A DNA stretch of 43,222 nt from an uncultured beta proteobacterium. Its GTDB lineage: Bacteria > Pseudomonadota > Gammaproteobacteria > Burkholderiales > Burkholderiaceae_B. Every line of letters begins with the position of its first letter. The first letter of the stretch is position 1. The notes beneath the pieces are model-generated. The model did no database searches. It had not been told where the DNA came from and saw only the letters and a program-made list of their open reading frames with translations. Positions 6,212-18,383 of the stretch are shown here, in pieces. The position numbers and the translations under genes are program-made. The DNA lies in the NCBI GenBank assembly GCA_903894155.1, contig CAITPF010000401.1:1-43222 (forward strand), in the 5' to 3' direction.

Positions 6212-9200
6212 ATGTCGGCTGCACTGTCCACGGTCTCCGCACTGCTTGCCGCAATCAAGCCTGGCTCACGATACACCTACCCCCGCCCTGCCGGTTCCGG
6301 CGATGGCTGGCTACTGGCGAAACTCGCCCGCGCGGCGGGCAAAACCCTCGTCGTCGTGACGGCCGAGCCACTCGAAGCCCAGCGCCTTGCCGAGGAAATC
6401 CCGCTGTTCGCGCCCGATCTTCGGGTGCGCCCGCTACCGGATTGGGAAACCCTTCCCTACGACGCGTTTTCACCCCATCAGGACCTGATTTCAGAGCGTC
6501 TGCGCACTCTGCACGCCCTGATGCAGAACGAGGTCGACGTCCTGACCGTCCCGGTCACCACGGCGCTCTATCGCCTTGCGCCGCCAAGCTTCCTGGCAGC
6601 GTACACCTTCTCGTTCCGCCAGAAGGATCGCCTGGACGAAGCGGCGCTGCGGCGCCAGCTCACGCTGGCCAACTACGCGCATGTTTCACAAGTGACCGCA
6701 CCGGGCGAGTTCTGCGTGCGCGGCAGCCTGATTGACCTGTTTCCCATGGGCTCGGTCGTGCCCTACCGGATCGATCTGTTCGACGACGAGATCGAGTCGA
6801 TCAGGGCGTTCGATATCGATACGCAGCGCAGTCTCTATCCGGTTTCGTCGGTGCAGTTGCTGCCCGGTCGCGAGTTCCCGATGGACGAGACTGCGCGCAA
6901 CCACTTCAGGGCGAAGTTTCGCGAGGTGTTCGAGGGCGATCCCTCGCGCGCGCTGCCTTACCGCGATATCGGCACCGGCATCCCGTTCGCCGGCGTCGAG
7001 TACTACATCCCACTGTTCTTCGAAACGACGGCAACGCTGTTTGACTACCTTTCGCCCGATACGGCCATGGTCACGATCGGCGACATCGACGGGGCCATGC
7101 AGCGCTTCCGGCAGGATACCGCGAGCCGCTACAAGTTCCTCAACAGCGATCGCGAGCGTCCGGTGCTTGCGCCCGAAGCGCTCTTCCTTTCCGCCGAATC
7201 GCTCTTTGAGCGACTCAAGCCCTTCGGCCGCCTTGCGCTGACCAGCGAGGGCGAGCACCCCGATATCCTCAAGGCACCCGATGTGGCGGTGTCGCGTCGG
7301 GCGGACGATCCGGTCGCCCGGCTGCGGGCCGTCCTGGGGCACGACGAGGCCCGGCGCGTGGTCCTGTGCGCCGATTCGCACGGCCGGCGCGAAACGATCC
7401 TGCAGATGCTGGCCGAGCATGGCCTGCAACCCGACACCCCGAGCGAATCGCTGACCGAATTCCTCGACGGTCACGCAAGCTTCGCGATCACCGTGGGCGG
7501 ACTGGACTCAGGCTTTGCAGTGCCTGCCGAGCGTCTCGTCATCCTGACCGAGAGCGATCTCTACCCGGGGCATTCGAACGGCACGGTACGGCGCGGGCGT
7601 CGGGCACGCGAGAGCGCCAGCAACGTCGAGTCGATGATCCGCGATCTCTCGGAGCTGCGCGATGGCGATCCGGTCGTCCATGCCCAGCACGGGATTGGCC
7701 GCTACCACGGCCTGATCAACATGAACATGGGCGATGGGGAAATGGAGTTTCTCCATCTCGAGTACGCGGGCAAAAGCACGCTCTACGTCCCGGTCTCCCA
7801 ATTGCATGTCATCGCCCGCTACAGCGGCGCCGATCCCGATGCAGCGCCGCTTCACCAGCTCGGCTCGGGCCAGTGGGACAAGGCCCGCCGCAAGGCCGCG
7901 CAACAGGTACGCGACACCGCGGCAGAACTGCTCGATCTCTACGCCAAGCGGGCCGCGCGCGAGGGTTACGCGTTCAAGCTTCCGGTCGGCGATTACGAAC
8001 TGTTCGCCGAGGGCTTCGGCTTTGAAGAAACCGTGGACCAGGCGGCCGCCATCGAGTGCGTTCTGGGCGACATGACTTCGGGCAAGCCGATGGACCGTCT
8101 GGTCTGCGGCGATGTCGGCTTCGGCAAGACAGAAGTGGCCCTGCGCGCCACGTTTCTCGCCATCGCGAACAGCAAGCAGGTTGCCCTGCTGTGCCCGACC
8201 ACCCTGCTTGCGGAACAGCACGCGCAGACGTTTTCCGACCGGTTCGCCGATTGGCCGGTCAAGGTCGTCGAGCTATCGCGATTCCGGTCCACGAAGGAAG
8301 TCAGTGCAGCAATCGAAGGGATCAATAACGGAACCGTCGATATCGTGATCGGCACGCACAAGATCCTCTCCAAGGATGTGCGCTTCAAGCGACTCGGCCT
8401 GGTCATCATCGATGAAGAGCACCGGTTTGGCGTGCGGCAGAAAGAGGCGCTCAAGGCCTTGCGCGCCGAAGTGGACGTGCTCACCCTGACGGCGACGCCG
8501 ATCCCGCGCACCCTCGGCATGTCGCTCGAAGGGCTGCGCGATTTTTCGATCATCGCCACGGCACCGCAGCGCCGGCTCGCCATCAAGACGTTCGTGCGCC
8601 GGGAAGACAACAGCACGATGCGCGAGGCGATGCTCAGAGAACTCAAGCGCGGCGGGCAGGTCTACTTCCTGCACAACGAAGTCGACACGATTCACAACCG
8701 GCGCGCGCGCCTCGAAGAGCTTGTCCCCGAAGCGCGGATCGCGGTCGCGCATGGCCAGATGGGCGAGCGCGACCTTGAGCAAGTGATGAAAGGCTTTTAC
8801 CAGCAGCGATTCAACGTGCTGCTTTGCACGACCATCATTGAAACCGGCATCGATGTCCCGACGGCGAACACGATCATCATCCACCGGGCCGACCGCTTCG
8901 GCCTGGCGCAATTGCATCAGTTACGGGGTCGCGTCGGACGCTCGCACCACCAGGCCTACGCCTATCTGCTGACGCCGGGCGACGAGGCCATGACCAGCAA
9001 CGCCAAAAAACGCCTGGAAGCGATCCAGTCGATGGAAGAACTCGGATCGGGCTTTTTCCTGGCGATGCACGATCTCGAGATCCGGGGGACTGGTGAAGTG
9101 CTCGGCGAATCCCAGTCCGGCAACATCCAGGAAGTCGGCTTTTCGATGTACAACGACATGCTCAACGAAGCTGTCCGGGCCATGAAGGCCGGTGTCGAGC

Positions 9201-9655
9201 CCGATCTCGACGCCCCGTTCTCTGCGGGTTGCGAAGTCAATCTGCACGCGCCGGCCTTGTTGCCCTCCGACTACTGCGGCGACGTGCCCGCCAGGCTGTC
9301 GCTCTACAAGCGCCTTTCCAGCGCGAAGGATGAAGATCAGGTCATCACCCTCCAGGAGGAGCTGATCGATCGCTTCGGGAAATTGCCGGAGGCCGCGCGA
9401 ACACTGATCGCATCGCACAGGGTTCGCCTGGCGGCAATCCGGCTCGGGATCCAGAAAATCGACGCCACCGATACGCAAATCATGCTGCACTTCCGCAACG
9501 ATGCCCCGATCGATCCGCTCAAGCTGATCGAACTCGTGCAAAAACAGCGCCACATCCGGTTTTCCGGGCAAGACAAACTCAGGATCGAAACCAAGGGGGC
9601 CGATGTCTCGGCGCGCGTCGACACCCTCCGAGGCCTTTTCCGCGCGCTGGCATAA
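6212..9655 (+). CDS. mfd: Transcription-repair coupling factor Mfd
   Basis: DNA translocase that removes stalled RNA polymerase from damaged template and recruits UvrA. Full length at 1147 aa. N-terminal UvrB-like region (about 1-350, including GSLIDLFPMGSVVPYRIDLFDDEIESIR cut across residues 170-200), RNA polymerase interaction (CarD-like) domain at about 485-560 (VVHAQHGIGRYHGL), then superfamily-2 helicase with Walker A GDVGFGKTEVAL near 634, DEEH at 734, TATPIPRTL near 765, and QLRGRVGRS in motif VI near 910. The C-terminal regulatory TRCF domain follows to the end. Start ATG 6212 gives the usual N-terminus. Acts in the cytoplasm with the nucleotide excision repair proteins. Followed by serB after 33 bases. 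Confidence 0.97.
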   Translation: MSAALSTVSALLAAIKPGSRYTYPRPAGSGDGWLLAKLARAAGKTLVVVTAEPLEAQRLAEEIPLFAPDLRVRPLPDWETLPYDAFSPHQDLISERLRTLHALMQNEVDVLTVPVTTALYRLAPPSFLAAYTFSFRQKDRLDEAALRRQLTLANYAHVSQVTAPGEFCVRGSLIDLFPMGSVVPYRIDLFDDEIESIRAFDIDTQRSLYPVSSVQLLPGREFPMDETARNHFRAKFREVFEGDPSRALPYRDIGTGIPFAGVEYYIPLFFETTATLFDYLSPDTAMVTIGDIDGAMQRFRQDTASRYKFLNSDRERPVLAPEALFLSAESLFERLKPFGRLALTSEGEHPDILKAPDVAVSRRADDPVARLRAVLGHDEARRVVLCADSHGRRETILQMLAEHGLQPDTPSESLTEFLDGHASFAITVGGLDSGFAVPAERLVILTESDLYPGHSNGTVRRGRRARESASNVESMIRDLSELRDGDPVVHAQHGIGRYHGLINMNMGDGEMEFLHLEYAGKSTLYVPVSQLHVIARYSGADPDAAPLHQLGSGQWDKARRKAAQQVRDTAAELLDLYAKRAAREGYAFKLPVGDYELFAEGFGFEETVDQAAAIECVLGDMTSGKPMDRLVCGDVGFGKTEVALRATFLAIANSKQVALLCPTTLLAEQHAQTFSDRFADWPVKVVELSRFRSTKEVSAAIEGINNGTVDIVIGTHKILSKDVRFKRLGLVIIDEEHRFGVRQKEALKALRAEVDVLTLTATPIPRTLGMSLEGLRDFSIIATAPQRRLAIKTFVRREDNSTMREAMLRELKRGGQVYFLHNEVDTIHNRRARLEELVPEARIAVAHGQMGERDLEQVMKGFYQQRFNVLLCTTIIETGIDVPTANTIIIHRADRFGLAQLHQLRGRVGRSHHQAYAYLLTPGDEAMTSNAKKRLEAIQSMEELGSGFFLAMHDLEIRGTGEVLGESQSGNIQEVGFSMYNDMLNEAVRAMKAGVEPDLDAPFSAGCEVNLHAPALLPSDYCGDVPARLSLYKRLSSAKDEDQVITLQEELIDRFGKLPEAARTLIASHRVRLAAIRLGIQKIDATDTQIMLHFRNDAPIDPLKLIELVQKQRHIRFSGQDKLRIETKGADVSARVDTLRGLFRALA

Positions 9656-9688
9656 TTCCGCTGCGACGCTCCCCTTCCAGGCAATCCC

Positions 9689-10546
9689 ATGGCTCTCACC
9701 AACCTCGTCATCCAGACCCCCGGCCTTTCCAGCCAGATCATCGAACAGGCGGCGGCAATCGCCGAAGCCCAGGGTGTGATGCGCCTTGGCACATCCGCAG
9801 CCCGTTTGCTCGGCGTGGCCGACGAGACGGCGATCCGGCAGGAAATCCGCGCCTGGGGTGAACAGAACCTGATCGACGCCGCCTTTGTGCCGGCGGGCAC
9901 CCGACTCGCCGACTGCAAAGTGCTGGCGATGGACATGGACTCCACGCTGATCAATATCGAGTGCATTGATGAGATCGCGGCATTTGGGGGCGTCAAGGAA
10001 CAGGTCGCCTCCATCACGGAGGCCGCGATGCGCGGCGAGATCAAGGATTTCGCCGAAAGCCTGACCCGCCGGGTGGCGTTTCTGCGCGGCCTGTCGACAG
10101 ATGTCCTTCAGGCAGTCTACGAGCAGAAGTTACAACTCAACCCTGGCGCGGAGCGCCTGGTCGAAGCCGCCCGGCAAGCCGGGTTGCACGTGCTGCTCGT
10201 TTCAGGCGGATTCACCTACTTTACCGGGCGGCTCAAAACCAGACTGCAGCTCGATGAAGTGCACGCCAACGTGCTTGAGGAAAGTGACGGCGTGCTGACC
10301 GGAAAAGTTCAGGGGCGAATACTGGACGCCCAGGGCAAGGCTGATGCGCTCACGGCCTTTGCCGCTGCGTACGGCGCACGTGAGGACCAGATCATTGCGA
10401 TCGGCGATGGCGCCAACGATCTCAGGATGCTGGAGCAGGCAGGCTACTCGGTTGCCTATCGTGCCAAACCGGTGGTGCGCGCCCAGGCCCGCTACGCGCT
10501 GAACGTCATGGGGCTTGACGCGATCCTGAACTGGTTCGAGGGGTGA
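9689..10546 (+). CDS. serB: Phosphoserine phosphatase
   Basis: HAD-superfamily hydrolase catalysing the last step of serine synthesis, phosphoserine to serine. Catalytic motif MDMDST at 81-86, with Asp82 as nucleophile and Asp84 as acid/base; LLVSGGFTYFTGRL near 172; GDGANDLRML at 239-248 with metal-binding Asp240 and Asp244. The N-terminal 75 residues form an extra domain, as in many proteobacterial SerB proteins; total 285 aa. Start ATG 9689. Close behind mfd on the same strand, so possibly read through from it. Convergent with nuoN, with a long palindrome between the two. Confidence 0.96.
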   Translation: MALTNLVIQTPGLSSQIIEQAAAIAEAQGVMRLGTSAARLLGVADETAIRQEIRAWGEQNLIDAAFVPAGTRLADCKVLAMDMDSTLINIECIDEIAAFGGVKEQVASITEAAMRGEIKDFAESLTRRVAFLRGLSTDVLQAVYEQKLQLNPGAERLVEAARQAGLHVLLVSGGFTYFTGRLKTRLQLDEVHANVLEESDGVLTGKVQGRILDAQGKADALTAFAAAYGAREDQIIAIGDGANDLRMLEQAGYSVAYRAKPVVRAQARYALNVMGLDAILNWFEG

Positions 10547-10664
10547 ACGCGGGCTTCGCGGGCACCTGTTATTGATCACACTAATAATTGCAATTTATGA
10601 GTCAAAGTAATAGGGCCCCTACCGACCAGGCAGCCAAATCGCATCCTGATTCCCGCAAACAAAA

Positions 10665-10745
10665 ATGCCCCAAAGTGAACTGCACCCCAAAAATTGGACA
10701 CCAATCCAACTTTTGGGGTGCAGTTCAGGCTGGGGCGTTTTCTAT
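10665..10745. terminator. Bidirectional terminator-like palindrome between serB and nuoN
   Basis: The outer stem is AAAATGCCCC on the left (about 10663-10671) against GGGGCGTTTTC on the right (about 10732-10742), with a nested hairpin at 10676-10727. A-rich sequence on the left and T-rich on the right suit rho-independent termination in both directions, which fits the convergent serB and nuoN genes. The outer stem alone resembles an ordinary Burkholderiales terminator. Confidence 0.75.
10676..10727. mobile_element. 52-bp palindrome resembling fused IS3-family ends
   Basis: Two 23-bp arms (10676-10698 and 10705-10727) match at 22 of 23 positions around a 6-bp loop. Each begins TGAACTGCACCCC and continues AAAARTTGGA, which resembles the terminal inverted repeats of the IS150 group of IS3-family insertion sequences as I remember them. 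There is no transposase and essentially no internal sequence, and I see no clear target-site duplication. It may be an internally deleted remnant, a minimal MITE-like unit, or only a long hairpin of similar sequence. Confidence 0.45.
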
Positions 10746-10813
10746 TGGATCAGCGACTTAGCCGTCGGGCCGCGAGCCCCAACCGAGGGAGTCACGGCTT
10801 GTGTACGCTATCG

Positions 10814-12301
10814 TCAGGATATTGAGGCGCGCATCACCACCAGGCAAAGTGCCATCAGCCAGCCGGGCATTAGCCCGAGAACCAGCATAAGCGCACCGTT
10901 CACCGTCAAGACCAGGCGGGGGGCAAAGCCCATGACCGGGATCGGGCCCGTGTTTTCGCCAACCGGATCGTCAAAGTAGACGACCTTGATCACGCGCAGG
11001 TAGTAGAACGCACCGATGAGCGAGAAGAACACGGCGACGACAGCAAGCCACAGGTGATCTGACTGCAGCAACGACTGCAACACAAGCAACTTGGCATAGA
11101 AACCGATAAAGGGCGGCAAGCCCGCAAGCGATGCCATCAGGAACAGCAACACCAGCGACATGAAAGGGCTGCGACGGTTCAGGCCCTTCAGGTCATCGAT
11201 GTTTTCGCACTCGAAACCATCGCGCGACAGGAACATGATCACGCCAAACGAGGCCAATGTCGTCAGCACGTAGGTCAGGATGTAGAACAACGCCGAGCCG
11301 TACGCAGAGGCATCCGCCGACTGGTTTCCGTCCAGAGAGCCCGACATCAGACCGAGCAGCACGAACCCCATGTGCGAAATGGTCGAATAGGCCAGCATGC
11401 GCTTGAAATTGGTCTGCGCAATCGCAGTCAGGTTGCCGATGGCCAACGACAGGATTGCCATGATCATCAGCATCGGCTGCCAGTCGGCGGTCAGGTCACC
11501 CAGGCCCTGCACCAGCAATCGCAGCGTGATCGCGAAGGCGGCGAGCTTGGGGGCGGCAGCCAGCACCAGGGTAATGGCCGTCGGTGCCCCCTGATAGACG
11601 TCGGGAACCCACATATGGAAAGGCACGGCGCCCAACTTGAACGAAAGACCCGCCACAAGGAACACCAGGCCGAATGTCAGCGGCAGGTAGCTGATCTGGC
11701 CCGAGCCGATCGCGTCGGCAATGTCGCTCAGATCGAGGCTGCCGGTGGCACCGTAGATCATGGACATACCGTACAGCATGAAGCCCGATGCCAGCGCGCC
11801 CAGCACGAAATACTTCATCGCGGCTTCGGTCGAGCTCTCGTGATCACGGCGCAGCGCAACCATCGCGTAGAGCGACAGCGACATCAGCTCAAGGCCGAGG
11901 TAGATGGAAAGGAAGTTGCCTGCCGATATCATCACCATCTGGCCGAGCAGCGCCATGAGCACAAGGACGTAGAGTTCGCCGCCTCGCAGCATATCGCGGC
12001 TCTGGATGTACTCCCGACCGTAGACCAGTGTGATGGCGACGGCGATATACGAAGCCATCTTCAGCACCAGCGAAAGCGGATCGGACACGAACATGCCGAA
12101 AAACGTTTCGCCGAACACGCCGCCTGTCCACTGAAGGAAGGTCAGGAGGAACAGCGCCGCGAGCGTCGCAAGCGAAAGCCCGTAGGCCAGGGCGCGCCGG
12201 CCGCCGCCCCAGAATGCGTCCGCCAGCAGAATGAGCATGCTCATCGCCAGGAGGAAGATCTCCGGGGCAGCCAGGACAAAATCAAATTGGGATTGCATCA
12301 T
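10814..12301 (-). CDS. nuoN: NADH-quinone oxidoreductase subunit N
   Basis: Antiporter-like membrane subunit of complex I, part of the proton-pumping arm in the inner membrane. The 495-aa protein is almost entirely hydrophobic, with about 14 predicted helices. Recognisable segments include [21 protein letters not shown] (about 220) and the lysine-bearing [16 protein letters not shown] (about 300), both typical of the Mrp/Nuo antiporter fold. Last gene of the operon, 8 bases after the nuoM stop. Two adjacent ATGs (12301, 12298) could serve as start; I used the first. Confidence 0.96.
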   Translation of the reverse strand: MMQSQFDFVLAAPEIFLLAMSMLILLADAFWGGGRRALAYGLSLATLAALFLLTFLQWTGGVFGETFFGMFVSDPLSLVLKMASYIAVAITLVYGREYIQSRDMLRGGELYVLVLMALLGQMVMISAGNFLSIYLGLELMSLSLYAMVALRRDHESSTEAAMKYFVLGALASGFMLYGMSMIYGATGSLDLSDIADAIGSGQISYLPLTFGLVFLVAGLSFKLGAVPFHMWVPDVYQGAPTAITLVLAAAPKLAAFAITLRLLVQGLGDLTADWQPMLMIMAILSLAIGNLTAIAQTNFKRMLAYSTISHMGFVLLGLMSGSLDGNQSADASAYGSALFYILTYVLTTLASFGVIMFLSRDGFECENIDDLKGLNRRSPFMSLVLLFLMASLAGLPPFIGFYAKLLVLQSLLQSDHLWLAVVAVFFSLIGAFYYLRVIKVVYFDDPVGENTGPIPVMGFAPRLVLTVNGALMLVLGLMPGWLMALCLVVMRASIS

Positions 12302-12309
12302 GGCGAGGC

Positions 12310-13811
12310 TTACAGTTTAGAAATGGACACGTGTTGCAACAGGGCCTGGACCGAAGTGTGCATGACATCGGTGAAGGGCTTGGGATGGACACCCATGTAG
12401 ATCACGAGGATCGCCATCAACCCAAGGATCAGGAACTCCCGGTTCGACAGATCGTGCAGATTGCGCACGTGATCGTTGGCGATATCGCCGAACGCGACAC
12501 GCTTGACCATCCACAGCGAATACGACGCCCCAAGGATCAGCGCGGTTGCGGCCAGAAGGCCGATCCAGAAGTTGAACTGGACGGCGCCCATGATCACCAT
12601 GAACTCGCCCACGAACCCGCTGGTCGCCGGCAAGCCAGCGTTGGCCATTGTGAACAGCACGAAGAACGTCACGAACTTTGGCATGGTGTTGACCACACCG
12701 CCGTAGTCCGCGATCTTGCGCGTATGCATCCGGTCGTAAAGCACGCCGATGCAAAGGAACATGGCGCCGGCCACAAAGCCGTGCGAGACCATCTGGACAA
12801 TGCCGCCTTCCATGCCCGCCGTGTTGAAGATAAAGAAACCCAGCGTGACGAAACCCATGTGCGCCACGGACGAGTAGGCCACGAGTTTCTTCATGTCATC
12901 CTGAACGATGGCAACCAGGCCGATGTAGATGACCGCGACCAGCGACAGGAAAATCATGACCCCCGCCATCGTGCCGGTGGAGGCATCTGGCGCGATCGGA
13001 AGCGACAGCCGCAGGAACCCGTACGCGCCGAGCTTGAGCATGATCGCCGCCAGCACGACGGAGCCGCCGGTCGGCGCCTCCACGTGGGCATCGGGCAACC
13101 ACGTGTGCACCGGCCACATCGGCACCTTGACCGCGAACGCGGCAAGTAGCGCCAGGAAGATCAGCAACTGAGGGGTCGCGCCCAGCGGCAGCGTGTGCCA
13201 GGTCAGGATATCGAACGAGCCGCCCGAGACGTTCCAGAGATAAATGAACGCAACCAGTGTCAGCAGCGAACCCATCAGCGTAAACAGGAAGAACTTGAAC
13301 GCGGCATACACCCGGTTCGGCCCGCCCCACACGCCGATGATGATGTACATCGGGATCAGGGTCGCTTCGAAGAACACGTAGAACAACAGGCCGTCGAGCG
13401 CAACGAACACCCCCACCATCAGCCCCGAAAGGATCAGGAAGGCCGCCATGTACTGTGCGATCCGGCTTTTGATCACCTCATAGCTGGCCAGCACGACAAT
13501 CACCGTGACGAAGGCGGTCAGCAGGACGAACCAGATCGAGATGCCGTCGATGCCGAGGTAGTAGAACACCGAGAACGCCGGTATCCAGCTCGCCTTTTCA
13601 ACGAACTGCATGTTGGCCGTCGTCGCATCGAACCCGGTCAGGAGCGGAATCGTGACGAGGAAACTAATGATCGCGCCGACCAGGGACAGGTGCCGGGTCA
13701 TCGCCGCGCGGTCGTCTCGACCTACGGCAAGGACCAGCAGACCCCAAGCGATCGGCACAAAGATCGCGAGCGTAAGCCAGGGAGTAGTTGAGGATGCCAT
13801 CTCGCTTGCCA

Positions 13812-13815
<4 letters not shown>
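12310..13815 (-). CDS. nuoM: NADH-quinone oxidoreductase subunit M
   Basis: Antiporter-like proton-pumping subunit of complex I, inner membrane, 501 aa, about 14 helices. Conserved stretches: [18 protein letters not shown] (about 150) with the key Glu, [20 protein letters not shown] (about 225) with the functional Lys, and [18 protein letters not shown] (about 308). The ATG at 13815 overlaps the nuoL stop in an ATGA arrangement; a second ATG follows directly, and a third at 13800 precedes the conserved start of the protein. Confidence 0.96.
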
Positions 13816-15821
<2,006 letters not shown>

Positions 15822-15838
15822 TTTGTTACGTCTTCCGA

Positions 15839-16150
15839 TCAGCCCTTAAGGCGGTCAAGTTCGTCAACATTGATCGTGCTGAGATTACGGAACAGCAGGA
15901 CCAGAATGGCCAGACCGATCGCCGCCTCAGCGGCAGCCACCGTCAGGATGAAAAACACGAATACCTGTCCCGCCTGATCGCCCATCCAGGTCGAAAACGC
16001 GACGAAATTCATGTTGACCGCAAGCAGCATCAGTTCGATCGACATCAGAAGCACAATGAGGTTGCGCCTGTTCAGGAAGACGCCGAAAACCCCCATTGCG
16101 AACAGGATCGCCCCCAGTATCAGGAAGTGCGGCAAGGTTAAGGTCATCAT
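15839..16150 (-). CDS. nuoK: NADH-quinone oxidoreductase subunit K
   Basis: Small complex I membrane subunit (103 aa, three helices) related to MrpC, lying between NuoJ and NuoN. Sequence [37 protein letters not shown], here spanning residues 6-42, is characteristic, with two buried glutamates (SIELML and AAAEAAIGL). The first ATG (16150) overlaps the nuoJ stop as ATGA; the second ATG (16147) would give the commoner N-terminus MTLTL. Confidence 0.96.
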   Translation of the reverse strand: MMTLTLPHFLILGAILFAMGVFGVFLNRRNLIVLLMSIELMLLAVNMNFVAFSTWMGDQAGQVFVFFILTVAAAEAAIGLAILVLLFRNLSTINVDELDRLKG

Positions 16151-16767
16151 GCCTGGTCTCCTGACTTGGCGTTCACGCGCTCTTGCGCCGGGATGTCGAG
16201 CAGCCGCAAGCGATCTTTCGCCTTCACGCGCACGGCCTCGGACGCGTTGTTGTACTTAACATCGCGGCGGGTGCCGCGCATTGTCAGGGCGATCGCCGCG
16301 ACCATGCCGACCAGCAGCAGCGCAGCACCGATCTGCACGGCATAGGCGTATTCGGTGTACATCATCTCGCCGAGCGAGCGCGCGTTGTTGTAATCAGCAC
16401 CCATGTCGGCCGCGGGCCCCATACCGCCCCAGGACGCACCCAGAACAAAGGTCATCTCGATCACCATGACGATGCCGATGACCAGGCCCAGCGGCAGGTA
16501 GGTCTTCATCCCGGTGCGCAGCTCCTCCATCTTGACGTCGATCATCATGACGACAAAGAGGAACAGCACCATGACCGCGCCCACGTAGACGAGCACGAGC
16601 AGAAGCGCCAGAAACTCGGCGCCGAGCAGCATCCAGATGAACGCGGCGTTGACGAAAACCAGGATCAGGTGAAGCACGGCGACAACCGGGCTCGATGCGG
16701 TAATCACCCGGAAGGAGGCGACCACCAGCACGATGGCCAGCACATAGAACAGAATCGTTGTAAACAT
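16147..16767 (-). CDS. nuoJ: NADH-quinone oxidoreductase subunit J
   Basis: Membrane subunit of complex I, 206 aa, five helices, at the junction with the quinone-binding region. Diagnostic segment [20 protein letters not shown] near residues 55-75 contains the flexible helix seen in ND6/NuoJ. The C-terminal 40 residues are hydrophilic. Overlaps nuoK and follows nuoI after 21 bases. Confidence 0.95.
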   Translation of the reverse strand: MFTTILFYVLAIVLVVASFRVITASSPVVAVLHLILVFVNAAFIWMLLGAEFLALLLVLVYVGAVMVLFLFVVMMIDVKMEELRTGMKTYLPLGLVIGIVMVIEMTFVLGASWGGMGPAADMGADYNNARSLGEMMYTEYAYAVQIGAALLLVGMVAAIALTMRGTRRDVKYNNASEAVRVKAKDRLRLLDIPAQERVNAKSGDQA

Positions 16768-16788
16768 TGTTTGTCCCAGGCCCGTAGA

Positions 16789-17277
16789 TCAGCGGTAAGG
16801 CGCATCGGCTGCGCGATTTCGGGCGATTTGCTCCTCGTAGCGATCGCCCACCGCCAGCAGCATTTCCTTGGTGTAGTAGAGATCGCCACGCTTTTCGCCG
16901 TGGTATTCAAAGATGTCGGTTTCAACGATCGAGTCGACCGGGCAGCTTTCTTCGCAGAATCCGCAGAAGATGCACTTGGTCAGATCGATGTCGTAACGCG
17001 TCGTGCGCCGGGTGCCGTCTTCGCGCTCGGCAGACTCGATGGTGATCGCAAGCGCAGGGCATACGGCCTCACAGAGTTTGCAGGCGATGCAGCGCTCCTC
17101 GCCGTTGGGATAACGGCGCAGCGCGTGCAACCCGCGGAAACGCGGCGAAAGCGGCGTTTTCTCCATCGGGTAGAGCAACGTGATCTTGCGCTTGAAAAAA
17201 TACTTGCCGGTCAGCGCCATGCCCTTGAGCAGTTCGCTCAGCATGAGACTACCGAAAAAATCCTTGATCGCTTCCAT
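16789..17277 (-). CDS. nuoI: NADH-quinone oxidoreductase subunit I (2 x 4Fe-4S)
   Basis: Peripheral-arm subunit of complex I, carrying electrons to the terminal cluster through clusters N6a and N6b. Two ferredoxin motifs are complete: C63-IA-C66-KL-C69-x3-C73-P and C102-IF-C105-GF-C108-x3-C112-P. Length 162 aa is standard. I chose the ATG at 17277 ([10 protein letters not shown]), which matches the usual N-terminus; an upstream TTG at 17310 would overlap nuoH and adds no conserved residues. Confidence 0.96.
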   Translation of the reverse strand: MEAIKDFFGSLMLSELLKGMALTGKYFFKRKITLLYPMEKTPLSPRFRGLHALRRYPNGEERCIACKLCEAVCPALAITIESAEREDGTRRTTRYDIDLTKCIFCGFCEESCPVDSIVETDIFEYHGEKRGDLYYTKEMLLAVGDRYEEQIARNRAADAPYR

Positions 17278-17306
17278 AACCTGCCTTTTTTGCCTACGCG
17301 CCGAGG

Positions 17307-18383
17307 TCAATTCCAGATATTCCAGGGCGTCTGCATCCAGATCGCCACCACCACCAGCCAGACGCCGGTCAGCGGGATGAAGATCTTCCAGCCTAGACGC
17401 ATGATCTGGTCATAGCGGTAACGCGGGAACGTCGCGCGGAACCAGATGAACAACGAAACCACCACAAACGTTTTGAGGCCGAGCCAGAGCCATCCCGGGA
17501 TCCAGGTCAGGGGCGCAATATCGATGGGCGACGCCCAGCCTCCGAGGAACATGGTCGAGGCCATGGCCGAGAGGAAAATCATGTTGGCGTATTCGCCGAG
17601 GAAGAACAGCGCGAACGCCATGCCCGAATACTCGACCATGTGGCCGGCCACGATTTCAGACTCGCCTTCGACCACGTCAAACGGGTGGCGGTTGGTTTCC
17701 GCCACGATCGAGATCACATAGATCACGAACAGCGGCAGCAGTGGCAGCCAGTTCCACGACATGAAGGTCAGGCCGCGATCGGCGAACCATCCGCGGTTCT
17801 GCACAGCGACGATGTCGGACATGTTCAGACTGCCGGACACCAGAAGGACCGTCACCAGGACGAAACCCATCGCCAGCTCGTAGGAGATCATCTGGGAGGA
17901 CGCCCGCATCGCGGCAAGGAACGCGTACTTGGAGTTCGATGCCCAGCCCGCGATGATCACGCCGTAGATCCCGATGGAACTGATCGCCATCACGTACATC
18001 AGACCCGCGTTGACGTTGGCCAGCACCATTTCCGGGCCAAAGGGCACCACCGCCCAGACAGCCAAAGCGGGCATCAGGGTCAGAACCGGTGCCATGAAGT
18101 ACAGCACAGCATTCGCCTTCGTCGGGACGATGACTTCCTTGAACATCAATTTGAAGGTGTCGGCAAAGCATTGCGTCAATCCCTTGGGGCCAACGCGGTT
18201 CGGGCCGAGACGCACGTGCATCGCGCCGATCATCTTGCGTTCCCAGTAGGTCAGGTACGCCACACAGATGATGATGGGCATCATGATGACGACGATCCGG
18301 ATCGCCGCCCACACCAGCGTCCAGAGACTTGATCCGAGGTACTCGACGCCGTAGGCTTCAAGAACGTTAAGCCAGTCCTTCAT
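17307..18383 (-). CDS. nuoH: NADH-quinone oxidoreductase subunit H
   Basis: Membrane subunit (358 aa, eight helices) that forms most of the quinone chamber of complex I. Conserved features: [24 protein letters not shown] across residues 42-65, [41 protein letters not shown] across about 210-255 (acidic loop next to the quinone site), and [18 protein letters not shown] near the C-terminus. Start ATG shares one base with the nuoG stop (TGATG). Confidence 0.97.
   Translation of the reverse strand: MKDWLNVLEAYGVEYLGSSLWTLVWAAIRIVVIMMPIIICVAYLTYWERKMIGAMHVRLGPNRVGPKGLTQCFADTFKLMFKEVIVPTKANAVLYFMAPVLTLMPALAVWAVVPFGPEMVLANVNAGLMYVMAISSIGIYGVIIAGWASNSKYAFLAAMRASSQMISYELAMGFVLVTVLLVSGSLNMSDIVAVQNRGWFADRGLTFMSWNWLPLLPLFVIYVISIVAETNRHPFDVVEGESEIVAGHMVEYSGMAFALFFLGEYANMIFLSAMASTMFLGGWASPIDIAPLTWIPGWLWLGLKTFVVVSLFIWFRATFPRYRYDQIMRLGWKIFIPLTGVWLVVVAIWMQTPWNIWN

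Noticed and set aside
16183..17415. 410-codon plus-strand frame opposite nuoJ-nuoI-nuoH
   Set aside because: Antisense shadow with no recognisable domain, covering parts of three well-defined genes.
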